Shown here: positions 36,131-46,195 of the stretch, in pieces
Layout: each line of letters starts with the position of its first letter
Position numbering within the stretch: the first letter of the stretch is position 1
Source: Cricetomys ansorgei
Taxonomy: Eukaryota; Chordata; Mammalia; Rodentia; Nesomyidae
Length of the DNA: 64,000 bases
Assembly (NCBI GenBank): GCA_026225945.1
Contig: JAMJFZ010001074.1
Coordinates: 4,239,001-4,303,000, forward strand
Direction: 5' to 3'
The notes under the pieces: generated by a model
Seen by the model: only the letters and a program-made list of their open reading frames with translations
Told to the model about the DNA's origin: nothing
The model's database searches: none
Program-made: the position numbers and the translations under genes

Positions 36131-37850
36131 TAGATGTTTAGTAATATATTGTAATACATATATATCATGTAATGTAATTTATATTACAGTAATATATGGT
36201 AAAATCACATTCAGCTACACATAACACTGTCAACTGCCATACAAAATGCACAAATATCATACACATATTACACACACATACTAGGAGGGAACATTAAAGG
36301 ACATCTATTATCTTCAATGTGAAAAAAATATGGAAAAATAGTGAAAAATAGTGACACATGCTAGCACAAAACAGGGAGATCTCATGGGGTCTCATCCCTA
36401 GAGAGTGAACTATAGAAAACTATTGTCTGTGTTATTTAGACACCTGTACTCATCACGTTTCTGTTGCAAAGAAAATAGAAGAATCCATGTATCAAAATAA
36501 CCTAGGAAATAGACATTGATCTGTTATTCTAATGGGTAATTAGTAGTTTGTGTACCAACAAATTGTATATAATTCTGATTCGTAACAAGCAGGTCATTTA
36601 CCTTGCTCTGTGCTTACTACTGAGCCTGCAGCATATGGCTAAACCAGTGAGATATAAGACCCATGTCTTTGTATAATGACTTCAAATTGAAGCAAACCTT
36701 CTTGGTTTGTCGCCAACTCATGTTGTGTATATATTTAGACACTCGTATTCTGTGGAGTGCTTTTCGTTTAAGGCAATAGAGTTCCCATTATTAAAAGACT
36801 TTAGCATCTTGATCATTTTGCATGTATGCTGTTGAGAACAATAGTGAGTCATTTCATAACCTCCAAATGATGGGAATTGCTTTGCTAGGTTCAACTTATC
36901 ACTATGATTCTTAGGCTTATATAGTGCATATCATTTTTTTTTTTTTTGCTTTTATATATGTTTTTTGTAAAATGTTCAGTGTTTTGATGCTGTTTACTTG
37001 TTAAGTGCTGAGATTGTTTCTATAATGTATGGCTAAGGGAAACAAACTTTTGCTCTCCATTTTCCTTCTTAGATTAGATATTCCTACTTTCTTATCTATA
37101 AATAAATAACAAGGTTTGAATGCTCTCGTGGTAAATACTTACATCTTAAAACAGAAAGCATTTCTTCTCTAAAAGAAACTGCCTACAGGGACCTAGGCAG
37201 CAACTTTTTGGTTCTGAACTTAGGAATGTCGTAGTCAATGTAAAATAGTGAATAATTCGCCAGGCAGACTTATTTCATCCATTTTACCTCATCACAATTC
37301 AATGGCCTTTAGTGGCAAAACATCTGATGCCAGCACATCTGACTGCCGAAATACAATTGGTTTGCTACAATATGAGATGTTTTTTAACTGATGCATTTTT
37401 AAATCAAGTAAGCATGGAAAAAATTTGAACTAAAGAGATATTAGGTAAAGTAGGACATTTCAAAACAATGGTAAACATTCAAATGCTTCACATTATTTTT
37501 TTTTACTTATTTATTCATCTGTAACATTTGGTCACTGGTGAAGTAGTTGTATATGAAACAAATGGAGATGAATTAAATTGTCACTGAGAATCTTCATAAA
37601 ATGAAGATTCAAAATCAAAGGTAAAACTAGCCTTTTGGCTGTCACAGAGAGAGGGGGATTGTTTCCATGAAAGGAAAACTTGGGGAAAGCAATCAGAAGT
37701 CTAGTTCCACCAAAGTAAATAAGTAAGTAAGTAAATAAATAAATAAAGGAAAGACAAGATGAAAACAAATCCTTTGGGGATTTGTAGTAGAACCCATGTG
37801 AAATAGTTTATAGAATTGTTCCCCTAGCAAAAGTCAGTGTTCAATAGAGC
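36131..37850. other. Unassigned; 36580-37480 repeat-poor
   Basis: 36130-36300 is a TA/ATTAC-rich stretch with small inverted repeats. 36580-37480 lacks identifiable repeats and has a non-repetitive texture (for example around 37180-37400), so it is a second candidate for conserved non-coding sequence. A (TAAG/TAAA)n run lies at 37715-37747. No coding signal. Confidence 0.4.
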
Positions 37851-37882
37851 TCCTCTCTCTCCTCTCTCTCTCTCTCTCTCTC
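37851..37882. repeat. (CT)n microsatellite
   Basis: About 14 CT units with one interruption, next to a worn antisense B1-like fragment. Confidence 0.9.
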
Positions 37883-37894
37883 AACCTTTCTCGC

Positions 37895-37972
37895 TCATAG
37901 AGTCTCATGTTGTAGTCTCATGATTTACCTGCCTCAGCCTCAAATTGTTGGTTTTACATGTATGTGTCAACA
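37895..37972 (-). mobile_element. Worn B1-like fragment, antisense
   Basis: 'agagtctcatgttgtag' followed by 'tgatttacctgcctcagcctcaaattgttggttttacatgtatgtgtcaac' keeps the order of an antisense 7SL-derived SINE (cctgcctcagcctc…gctggg…acaggtgtg). Several positions are lost. Confidence 0.45.
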
Positions 37973-38460
37973 TATGCAGCTTATATTACAGTTTTTATAT
38001 TACAGTCTCTGTCAGACATTTTTGATTGCTGGCTCCTTGTCCATGAACACAAATGAAGCCTTGCCTTTGATGAAAAGCATGTGGAGACACCTTCTCAATA
38101 ATCCAAGTTGCAATTTATAGAGAGAATATCTAAATATATCTAATACAAGATGATTTTTCTTGCATTTTCTGATTTCTCTCACATTATCTTTACCCATTGA
38201 AACCCATATGTGTGTACATATATATTTAAGGGCTTTTGTTTGTATGTGGACGTTTAATAATGAATATGTTAGATAAAGACACAAAGTGTATATTAAGATT
38301 AATATAATTTGAATCTTTCAACTTCCAAATTTATGACATATTTCACCTTCTTTTGTACAAATATCTTATCAAAGTTAAAATCATTAAGCATTCATATAAA
38401 ATGCTTACTATTTAATTCAGAATATTTCCCCTAATGAAGATTACTTATGGTTTGTACTTT
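37973..38460. other. Unassigned AT-rich DNA
   Basis: Nothing recognised. The frames at 37920-38284 overlap on both strands and are unsupported. Confidence 0.5.
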
Positions 38461-38656
38461 GGGGCTGGGGAAATTGCTCAGTGGTTAGGAGTACTGGCTT
38501 TGCCTCCCTAGTTCCTGAGATCAATCCCCAGCACCCATAGATACAAAACTATCTGTCAAGGGATCTGATGCCCTCTTCTGGCCTGTAGATGTATATGCAG
38601 GTAGAGCATATAGCACTCATACATAAAAAACATAAATTTAATGTAAGATAAAAGAT
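38461..38656 (+). mobile_element. B2/B3-type SINE, sense
   Basis: The head GGGGCTGGGGAAATTGCTCA is followed by 'gtggttaggagtactgg', 'tcctgagatcaatccccagcacccat', 'atctgtcaagggatctgatgccctcttctggcctgtag' (38551-38588) and an A/T-rich 3' end with 'catacataaaaaacataaat'. This is a good match to the tRNA-derived B2/B3 group. The TA/TG tract that follows probably grew from its tail. Confidence 0.9.
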
Positions 38657-38658
38657 TT

Positions 38659-38692
<34 letters not shown>

Positions 38693-38709
38693 GGTGTGTG
38701 TGTGTGTTG
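38657..38709. repeat. (TA)n(TG)n microsatellite
   Basis: About 9 TA units, then about 17 TG units with one GG interruption, located at the 3' end of the SINE. Confidence 0.95.
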
Positions 38710-38711
38710 TT

Positions 38712-39048
38712 TTACTCATTGTTGTGATCAAACTCTAAAAAAGCATCAAAAGGGAGAAAGTGTTTATTGTGGCTTGCAGCTTCAAGTGATAACATTATCA
38801 GGGCAAGAGTGGTAAGGATTTCTACATACTGCATCCACAGTCAGGAATCAGATTGAAATGAAATTGTGCTGTTTGCTTTCTTTCTATTCTCTGCAATCCC
38901 AATGCATGGAGTGTTACTCCCAACTTTTAGAATGAATCTTCTCCTCTTAGTTTTTCCAGAGTAGAAATGACCTCAGAGATATATCTAGAGGTTTGTCTCC
39001 TAGGTTACTTTAGATACTGTCAAGTCAACAATATTAAAAGTCACAGGA
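38712..39048 (-). mobile_element. LTR-like rodent repeat, antisense
   Basis: In the + direction it runs from 'ttactcattgttgtgatcaaac' and 'agtgtttattgtggcttgcagc' (38759-38780) to 'gaaatgacctcagagatatatctagaggtttgtctcctaggttactttagatactgtcaagtcaac' (38965-39030). On the minus strand this starts TGTGACTTTTAATATTGTTG, continues through the 'cctaggagacaaacctctag' block, and has an A-rich polyadenylation-like zone near its end. It belongs to the rodent LTR-like group that includes the copies at 51.8 and 55.6 kb, but is a different subfamily. Confidence 0.65.
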
Positions 39049-39049
39049 A

Positions 39050-39053
<4 letters not shown>

Positions 39054-39101
<48 letters not shown>

Positions 39102-39159
39102 CAAATTATATATATATTCATATGTACATACATGTGTGTGAGTGTTTGTGTGTGTGTGT
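39054..39159. repeat. (TA)n plus interrupted (TG)n
   Basis: About 44 bases of pure TA (39054-39097), a short TTATACAAAT interruption, more TA, then TG-rich sequence to 39159. Pure TA of this length could extrude as a cruciform. Confidence 0.95.
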
Positions 39160-40304
39160 ACATATATTGACATGTAAATGTTCATATTTGTATGTATAAG
39201 TTAGAAGACAATTCTGACACAAAGCCCAAAGTGTTGCCTTTTGTAAGTACATTTACCAATCAAGTGCAAATCCTTAATTTCTACTCTGAATACTAAAAAT
39301 TAGGTTAAAAATCAGAGATGTTTAAATGTTTAAAATCTCCTCTAATTATGTGGTACTTGTGTAGTAGAGAAAAGGATGAAGTATAGACAAAGGACAAAAC
39401 GGAGTGTGTAAATGGGTGAGGAGGCAAAGAGAATCCAGTGTATTGGTTCAATAATTGAAAGAAGAAAATATATATACTTAAAATGTAAGATATTTTTAGT
39501 TTAAACTTTAGCAAAACTTTCCTACATAATTAATGTAATGTACCGTGTTTGGATTTGCAGGAATAATTGGAATGGTCTGCTTGAGGGACAGGGTGAGTAG
39601 TATAACAATGATTTCTAAAACCTCATTTTAAAAGACTCAGTGAACTCTCTGAAGTCGTTAAGGAGGCATGAGAAAGAAAGCTGAGACTCCAGGTGTATGG
39701 ACAAGTCAAGTTCATGCATTTTTCATCTCACTGATTTCCAATGAAGAGGAAAAGGGTGATGGACTCTTTTTTAGAGCATTCTGTAATGGAGTTTTTAATT
39801 AAAATATGATATAAATGCCTTCTAGTGAAGTTGAGGAAATGAAAGGTGTAAATGAATAAAGTCCTAATAGAACTTTGTAAACACAGGATGTGTTACCATA
39901 ACTTAACCATTTGTGTAGATAGAAGTTGAAGTTTTCAAAATATTTATTTTATAAGCATTTCAACTTGAGAGAACACTTAGACCAGAAATGTGCTATTTAT
40001 GTTATATTTTATATGTTATATATGTTAAGAAATTCACCATTGCTAGCCATTTTGATAGCCACAAAATAAGAAATTTTAAGAATGTAATTCCATAGTTTAT
40101 AACTAGTAAACAGCAGCATAGGTACAAAGAATCCTTCATGATGTGATCTTATAGACATAATTTCTTGAATAAAATACACCAAATATATTAATAAATTATA
40201 GAATGGTCTGATATTTCTTATGGTCAATTTTAGTATTTTTTCATATTATTTAAAATCTATGAAATTGCCATGGCATCTTAATAGGAGTGAAGGCCCAAAA
40301 TCTA

Positions 40305-40306
<2 letters not shown>
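39160..40306. other. Unassigned AT-rich DNA
   Basis: No repeat or exon identified. The 72-codon minus frame at 40227-40009 is AT-driven. Confidence 0.5.

Positions 40307-40356
<50 letters not shown>
40307..40356. repeat. Pure (TA)25 tract
   Basis: About 50 bases of uninterrupted TA, the longest pure TA run in the window. The surrounding 99-codon frame with IYIYIY is an artefact of it. Confidence 0.97.
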
Positions 40357-40360
<4 letters not shown>

Positions 40361-40917
40361 AACAATCCACACACAAGAATTTATTGCACATCAAAACTGC
40401 AAAATCTTCCCACTTTGTTTATCATTTTTGTGTTCTTAAAGTGTAGTCATTCTTTAAAAATAATGTTAAATGTACCATTTCCTGTCATCTTGAAATGTAT
40501 TTCATATTCTTTATTCTGACCTTACATTGGATTCTATATCTACCATAGCATTTGAACTATATTGCAGTTTATGATATTTGTTTATGTTATTTCAATAACA
40601 GCCTTTTTAGAAGACAACCATATTCCATACATAGACAGCCATACATAGAAAGAATATGAAGTAAATATTCATATATAGTAAATGTACAAAGGAATGACTA
40701 AGTGAAATATACAAGCCTCCATGTGATAGTTCATTCAGTGCAATGATAGCAGTGTCTTTGTCTTTAAATTAAAAACAATTTTCAGCAATCTCTGACCTTG
40801 TCACAAGACCAGGGAAGGTTTATTATCCATTATGACATTTGTCCAAAGAGTCAAAGTACACCAATTCTGAAACATCAATTAATGTATTTTTAATTATTTT
40901 ATTTAAAAATTGATTGA

Positions 40918-41074
40918 TACTGGGCAGTGGTAGCACACACCTTTAGTCCCAGTACTCGAGAGGCAGAGGCAGGTGAATCTCTGAGTTTGAGGCCAGCCTG
41001 GTCTACAGAGTGAGTTCCAGGACAACCAGAGTTACAACAGAGAAATCTTGTTTTGAAAAAAATAAAACACAATA
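40918..41074 (+). mobile_element. B1 SINE, full length, sense
   Basis: All B1 blocks are present from CTGGGCAGTGGTAGCACACA through 'gtcccagtactcgagaggcagaggcaggtgaatctctgagtttgaggccagcctggtctacagagtgagttccaggac' to an A-rich tail. Flanks form a 13-base target-site duplication with one mismatch: AAAAATTGATTGA (40905-40917) and AAAAATTTATTGA (41075-41087). It carries the 'GTTACAACAGAGAAA' 3' variant shared with other copies here. Confidence 0.95.
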
Positions 41075-41221
41075 AAAAATTTATTGAGTATATTTTAGAT
41101 TTAAAATTTAATGTTGTGGAGTACATATTTCTGTCTAGCATATCTTATTATGTTCTCTAAGTCCAAGCACACTGTGGTAAATGTTAGAATCACTTTTTTA
41201 AGGGACTGAATAATGTCTACT

Positions 41222-41279
41222 GTATATATATATATACATATATATATATACATACATTTATATATATATATATATATAA
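41222..41279. repeat. Interrupted (TA)n microsatellite
   Basis: TA runs broken by TACATA and CATACATT motifs. Confidence 0.95.
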
Positions 41280-41745
41280 AAGAAGTTGTGTGTATTCATA
41301 AATGAGTTAATGGAAAGATGGTTTCAATATTTTTGGCATCATAAATGGTGATGACATGCATGTAGCCATGCAGTAATCTTCAGAAGGTGGCAATTTAATC
41401 TTCTTTGTGTACACCAAATATGGATTCCCAGGGCATGTAGTAACTCAATGTTTAGTTAAAACCTCTGCTATATTATTTATAATAACTATTCCAATTTCTA
41501 CGTTCAATATGTGCTATTATTTTTTTTTGTCACAACCTTTGCCAGTGTTTGCTATCTTTACATTTTATTAATAACCATCCCATTGTATGCCAGAGAACCA
41601 GCAAGAGACCTACCCCTACCATCTGGGAAGGAATTGACTGGGTGCTGGGGTTTTCTGAAAGGTGACATATAAAGCCCCTTGCCTCTAATATGACTGATTC
41701 ATAGTGAAAGACTTTGAGAGAGTTTGGACTCTGGTGATCTTATTA

Positions 41746-41747
41746 TT

Positions 41748-41790
<43 letters not shown>

Positions 41791-41792
41791 TT
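41746..41792. repeat. (TTTA)n microsatellite, about 11 units
   Basis: Pure TTTA tetranucleotides. It could be the remains of an antisense retroposon tail (TTTA equals TAAA on the other strand), but no SINE body is recognisable beside it. Confidence 0.95.
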
Positions 41793-42247
41793 ATTTTTAA
41801 ATTTTAAGAGTGCAAGGCTGATTGGAATGGTGTTTAGTAAAAAGGAAAAGAGAGAGACAGAGACAGAGAGAGAAAGGGAGAGTAACAGAACTGTGTCCTG
41901 TACTTTTACTGTGTAATTATACATTAGGTAAAAGAGATTTCTTGAAAGAAAACCATGTATGTCCTTTCAAACTATGACTTTAAAAAGAAAAATGAAAGAC
42001 TATAAGGTTAAGGACATCCTACAGTTAAAAAAAAAAAGGAGGGTGTGGGAGAAATATGGAGATACTAAGCAAATGAGAACTGTAGACAGTCATTAAAATA
42101 TATATGCATATAGATAAAAAGAGTTAAAAATTGAGTTACCCCATAACATGACAACTAGACAACACAGACTACAAAATCCGGTGTTATGAATTGGATGACA
42201 CCATTGGAGTTGTTGGCCAGTGATATGTATACCATCATGTATACACT

Positions 42248-42295
42248 ATATGTATATATATATATATGTGTACACACACATATATATATATATAA
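42248..42295. repeat. (TA)n(CA)n(TA)n microsatellite
   Basis: TA, a short GTGTACACACACA core, and TA again give a nearly palindromic tract. Confidence 0.95.
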
Positions 42296-42399
42296 ATGTA
42301 TATGTAGACACTATAGACTATTGATGATGCTCTTAGTTTCCATCTAGGAGTTGACAGTAAGACCCAGTTGCTGAAGACACCACATATTATATAGTAAAA

Positions 42400-42990
42400 C
42401 GTGAAGAATAAAGCTGGTATGAGCAAGGAAGTATTATCCTACTGGCATTTTTATATAGTGCTAAAAGATACTAATCATTGCTACCAAAGAGAAAAGTAAT
42501 TATCAATCTTACCCGGCTGTGAACCTTGTGAGCTGCGGCAGGAACAAGGCTTGCTGCTAAAAAGTATGTATGCTATGCGAGGCTTACCAGATAGAATGCA
42601 TGCTCGCCTTGCCAAAAAGTGCGCATGTGCGGCTTGCTAGACAGTGCGCATGCGCAACCGGACTTCCGCATAGAGCTGGTCTGAGACCTGCCCAGACGTG
42701 CCCAGAGACTGATGATGTCATGTTGGGTGACAAGACACATCTGCCTTTGTCACTTATCTGACTCCCAGAGTCTGTGTCTTTGACCTGTGCCAGCTCATGC
42801 CGCGTCCCCAAGGGTCCCAGGAATGGGTTCAAGCACTGGTGAGTGAGTGGCCTAGCACGGCATGACAATAGGAATAGTAGTGGTATGAATGTGATGGGAG
42901 TAACCATCAACTTTCTGACTGGATTTAAGACCTGTACTACAAGATAATACCTATAACTGCTGGCATTATCTGGCCAAGAACCTCTGGCTT
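42400..42990 (+). mobile_element. L1 (Lx-like) 3' UTR fragment, sense, interrupted
   Basis: The left part (42480-42556) carries 'attatcaatcttacccggctgtgaaccttgtgagctgc' and the right part (42866-42990) 'gatgggagtaaccatcaactttctgactggatttaagacctgtactac' and 'ctggccaagaacctctgg'. These are neighbouring blocks of a rodent L1 3' UTR. The CpG-rich stretch between them (42557-42865) does not belong to that UTR and is listed separately. Confidence 0.55.
42557..42865. repeat. CpG-rich insertion with a repeated 26-bp unit and NRF1-type palindrome; LTR U3-like
   Basis: This 0.3-kb block is strikingly CpG-rich for the window. Starting just upstream at 42546, four imperfect units of about 26 bases follow one another, of the form GGCTTGC...AGTGCGCATGYG (units near 42546, 42578, 42605 and 42630). 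The last contains the perfect palindrome TGCGCATGCGCA (42645-42656), matching the known NRF1 binding consensus. Tandem enhancer units plus CpG-rich sequence are typical of retroviral LTR U3 regions, so a solo LTR is the leading guess. TG/CA ends and target-site duplications are not clear, and the orientation is undecided. Confidence 0.4.
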
Positions 42991-43059
42991 GTCATGTTAT
43001 AGACACAGAGAATTTATTACAATTATTCTGCTAAGTAATCATAGTATTAAATACACTCC

Positions 43060-43345
43060 TAATGGCTTATTATTTTACCCTTATTTAAGACATTGAGGGT
43101 TTTAAAGCCTAATTCCAGTTTTCTTTTCTCTCTCTGCTTTATGTTTGTTTTTATGCTTTATGTTTATGTATGTTTCAAGAGGTAGATCTTAGTTTCCTGT
43201 TTCTACCACCGTGTCTATCACTTGATGCCATGATGGAGACTTATTCCTCTGGAAACATGAACTAAAATAAGCTCTTTCTGACATAAGTAGCTTTGGTACG
43301 CAGTATTTTATCATAGCACACATAGCAAAATAAAATGAATTAGTA
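43060..43345 (+). repeat. 5' LTR (3' portion) of the MaLR remnant
   Basis: 'gagggttttaaagcc' (43095-43109), a CT-rich stretch, 'tgatgccatgatgg' (43223-43236), an AATAAA-like zone 'gaactaaaataagctcttt' and the end 'atgaattagtac' follow the MT-type LTR order. The expected beginning (TGGTTTGAATAAGAATGG-like) is not evident, so the LTR is probably 5'-truncated or eroded. Confidence 0.65.
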
Positions 43346-43656
43346 CAAAAGTAGTTATCAGAAAGTATGCTGTTACTATGGAGAATCTATTTTGTTGTTG
43401 TTGTTGCTTTTGCTGTTTGTTTGCTTGCTTTAGAGTGATGTAGAGTTTTTCAAAACTTTGGGGTAGAAAAGGAGGTGAGTGTTGTAGGCAGAGCTTAAAA
43501 GGTTACTCTAGTAGAAGCCTAAACATTAGTCGTGCTGAGAGCAATACAGACTCAATAATTTTCAGAGAGCAATATTAGAAACTATGCTAGAGGCCATTTT
43601 GTAATTTTTTTTGGCAAAGGATATGTCTCTTCTCTATATTTGTCCTAAGTACTTTA

Positions 43657-44009
43657 CATGTCAAATGGGATGGGGAAAACCCTGGTAGGCTTCAACCCTA
43701 CATAAAGAACTATAGACAACAGAGGAAAACTGAGAGTAGGAGGGATAATCTTCCCCAAGGAAGAACATACCAATTGGCTGCTGTCTAATACCACTGGGAA
43801 AATACAAACAAATAACACTATACAGACTGAAGAGGTTATGTTTAAAAACATATGTATGTGTGTTTATATATGTATTCATATACGCATATAATAATAATTA
43901 GTGCATAAAGAGGTCATCAATTTGAAGGAGAGTAGGGAAGGGTATATGGGAGGGTTTGGATGGAGAAAAGGAAAAGGAAAATATAATTATATTATAATCT
44001 TGAAAATAA
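43657..44009 (+). mobile_element. 5'-truncated L1 3' end inserted in the MaLR internal region
   Basis: The fragment contains 'aacactatacagactgaagaggttatgtttaaaaacatatg' (43815-43855), 'aaagaggtcatcaatttgaaggagag' (43906-43931) and ends 'ttataatcttgaaaataaa', the end of a rodent L1 3' UTR. It is bounded by AAGTACTTTA (43647-43656) and AAGTATTTTA (44010-44019), a 10-base duplication with one mismatch. MaLR internal sequence resumes directly after it. Confidence 0.8.
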
Positions 44010-44399
44010 AAGTATTTTAAAATTAAGAAAAATAAAGTTATGAACTAATTTCTTTGGCAGAGAAAATTTCAAGATCACATTATGTTGTGTTTGTGGCAAG
44101 GTTATTATTGATAATGTTACACATGTCTGTAATAAAAAAAAGCAAGAAGGAATAGAAACTAAAATAAATAGTTTGAAGAGAAAAAAAGAGCAATAGAAAG
44201 CTTGGTTTTACAGCAAAGGAATGTACTACAAGAAAGGCTGCAATTGTTAAGGAGATTATCATTATTATAGAGAGTCCTGCTCTGTACTGGACCAAAGGGA
44301 TGGTTTCCTCATTGTAAAAACATACCCAGCTAAGCTTCCAATGTGTGAAATGTACCTAAGATGTCATCTGCTAAAGAAGGGTGTGAAGAGATTGGAGCA

Positions 44400-44865
44400 G
44401 CCAGAGGGGCTCCTACCAACCACTCAAACTTGGCTCAAATGGACTCACAGAGACTGAAGAGGCAAGCACAGAGACTACATGGGTCTTTCCCAGGTCCTGT
44501 GTATATATGTCAGGTCTCTTAGCCTGGTGATTTTGTGAGATTCCTAACAATCAGACTGGGGCTGTCTGCCTTTTTTTTTTTTTTTTTTGGCCTGCTCTTG
44601 AGATCCTTTTCTTCCTACTGGGTTGCCTTGTCTAGCCTTGAAATGAGGAAGATTTGTGCTTTTTCTTACTGTATATTTTCTCCTATTTGGCTGTTATTTC
44701 TTAGGAACCTGCTCTTTTCTGAAGTGAAATGATGGAGGAGTGGATCTGGGAGAGAGGGAAGGCAGGAAGGAAGCTGGGAGGCATGGAGGGAGGGGAATAG
44801 GGGTTGGATGTATCCTCTGAGAAAAGCATCTATTTTTCAGTTAAAAAGATAAAACAGGAAAGAAA
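44400..44865 (+). mobile_element. Second L1 3' UTR inserted in the MaLR internal region
   Basis: 'ggcctgctcttgagatccttttcttcctactgggttgcc' (44589-44627), 'cctgctcttttctgaagtgaaatgatggaggagtggatctgggagagag' (44708-44756) and 'gagaaaagcatc' are the 3' UTR of rodent L1. A T18 run at 44571-44588 replaces the usual short T stretch. Possible weak target duplications are CAAATGGA (44436-44443 region) and CAAATGAA (44881-44888). Boundaries are approximate. Confidence 0.7.
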
Positions 44866-45205
44866 GAAAGAAAAAGGAAGCAAATGAATAAGAAACAAAC
44901 TGCAATTAATGTGATTTAAGTGAGCACAGGTCCTTCCCAAGCTAGCAGCCCAATTTGGCAGTGTTGTCCATGTGATAATGGAATTAGAGATATAAAATAG
45001 AATGGGTTATGAATTCTTCCTCTGTAATTTCAGGGAGCCACTGAGAACAAAATCATGTGACCAAGGATCCCTGCAAGGCTTTGAGAAGTCATTGCATGAA
45101 GTTTTGCAGATGAGGCTTTGATTACAGGGGAGACCCCAAGATGCTGGCCATAACAGAGATGTTAGACATTGGCAGAGGAAAGCTGCATACAGGGAGTGTC
45201 ACTAA

Positions 45206-45208
<3 letters not shown>

Positions 45209-45241
<33 letters not shown>
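45209..45241. repeat. (TG)n microsatellite in the MaLR internal region
   Basis: About 16 pure TG units lying between recognisable MaLR internal blocks. Confidence 0.95.
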
Positions 45242-45245
<4 letters not shown>

Positions 45246-45401
45246 GTGGACAGATCAGCAGAAGGGTCAGAGACATCTAAGCTCTTTGATAAGGGAAATG
45301 GAGCTAAAGGGTTTGCTTTTGCCCTGGTAAGTTTCAGTCTTGCATTAAGTCCTTATTTCCTCACTCTGCCATGATTCCTCCAACATAAAATGTTAGTGCA
45401 T

Positions 45402-45554
45402 GCCAGGTGGTGGTGGCCCACACCTTTAAACCCAGCATTTGGGAGGCAGAGTGAGGCAAATCTCTGTGAGTTCGAGGCCAGCCTGGCCTATAGAGTGAGT
45501 TCCAGGACAGCCAGTGTTACAACAGAGAAAACCTGTCTCAAAAACAAATACACA

Positions 45555-45610
<56 letters not shown>

Positions 45611-45639
45611 GGCTTTGGAGAGAAAATATGAAAAGAAAG
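45402..45639 (+). mobile_element. B1 SINE, full length, with (AAT)n-expanded tail
   Basis: A complete B1 starts at GCCAGGTGGTGGTGGCCCAC and reaches 'gttacaacagagaaaacctgtctcaaaaac'. The tail has become an (AAT)n array (about 45555-45609) followed by 30 bases of other A-rich sequence. A perfect 14-base target-site duplication, AAATGTTAGTGCAT, lies at 45388-45401 and 45640-45653, so the whole 238 bases, including the AAT array, is one insertion. Confidence 0.97.
45555..45609. repeat. (AAT)n microsatellite, about 18 units
   Basis: A pure trinucleotide array inside the target-site duplications of the B1, so it arose from that element's poly(A) tail. Confidence 0.97.
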
Positions 45640-45855
45640 AAATGTTAGTGCATATATCATGCTGTTATATGTTGGAAGTAATCTGCTTGTTGGTTTACAG
45701 AGCTTACAGTTAGTAAATTATCTTGAGTCACAAAAGAAAGTTTTGGATTTTGGGCTCTTAGTGTTGAGACAATGAATGACTATTCTTTGGGAATTGTGCT
45801 ACAAACATTTTTAATTATAATATGTCTACAAGACTATGAGGGCTATGGACTAAAA

Positions 45856-46194
45856 TGTGTTAGGATGAATGGAAAATGTCATCCATAATCTTGTGTATTT
45901 GAACACTTGGTTCTCCAGTTGCTGGCAGACTTTTGGAGGAAGTATACTGCTGAAAGAGAGCTTTGAGGGGTTTCTGGTCTTGCCATACTTCAGGTCCTTT
46001 CTCTCTGTGTTGTGATTTTAGTTAAGGTGTGAACTCAGTTCTTACTCCTGCTGCTCTGCCTGCCGCCTGATGCCATGTCTCCACACCATAATGTACTTGT
46101 ATAACTCTAGAACCATACTCCAGAATAAACTAATTTCCCATAAGTTGCTTTGGGTCATTTTATTTTAGCATAACAACAGAAAAACAACTAGTGC
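45856..46194 (+). repeat. 3' LTR of the MaLR remnant
   Basis: It begins TGTGTTAGGATGAATGGAAA just after the internal-end phrase 'gagggctatggactaaaa', and continues with 'tttgaacacttggttctccagttg', 'gaggggtttctgg', 'gcctgatgccatg', 'ccagaataaac' (polyadenylation-type AATAAA at 46121-46126) and ends 'aacaactagtgca'. Order and spacing match MT-type MaLR LTRs. Confidence 0.7.
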
Positions 46195-46195
46195 A

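Larger units (their letters stand above)
41088..42399. other. Unassigned AT-rich DNA with several microsatellites
   Basis: TA and TTTA tracts (listed separately) interrupt otherwise unassigned sequence. 41580-41700 is somewhat GC-richer and not identified. Confidence 0.45.
43060..46194 (+). mobile_element. MaLR-type endogenous retroelement remnant (LTR-internal-LTR), interrupted by three insertions
   Basis: A sense-oriented MaLR can be followed across about 3.1 kb: a 5' LTR fragment, an internal region with phrases typical of rodent MaLR internals (43470-43656, 44020-44390, 44870-45401, 45640-45855), and a 3' LTR. MaLRs are non-autonomous members of the ERVL group and encode no functional proteins; no long frame is present here. 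Two L1 3' ends (43657-44009, about 44400-44865) and one B1 (45402-45639) split it. Removing them leaves about 2.1 kb. LTR similarity is visible directly: both LTR 3' parts contain CATAAGTWGCTTTGG. Subfamily (MT or ORR1 type) is not resolved. Confidence 0.7.

Noticed and set aside
40899..41141. 80-codon minus-strand frame with a plausible-looking protein sequence
   Set aside because: It is the antisense translation of the B1, a common artefact in mammalian sequence.
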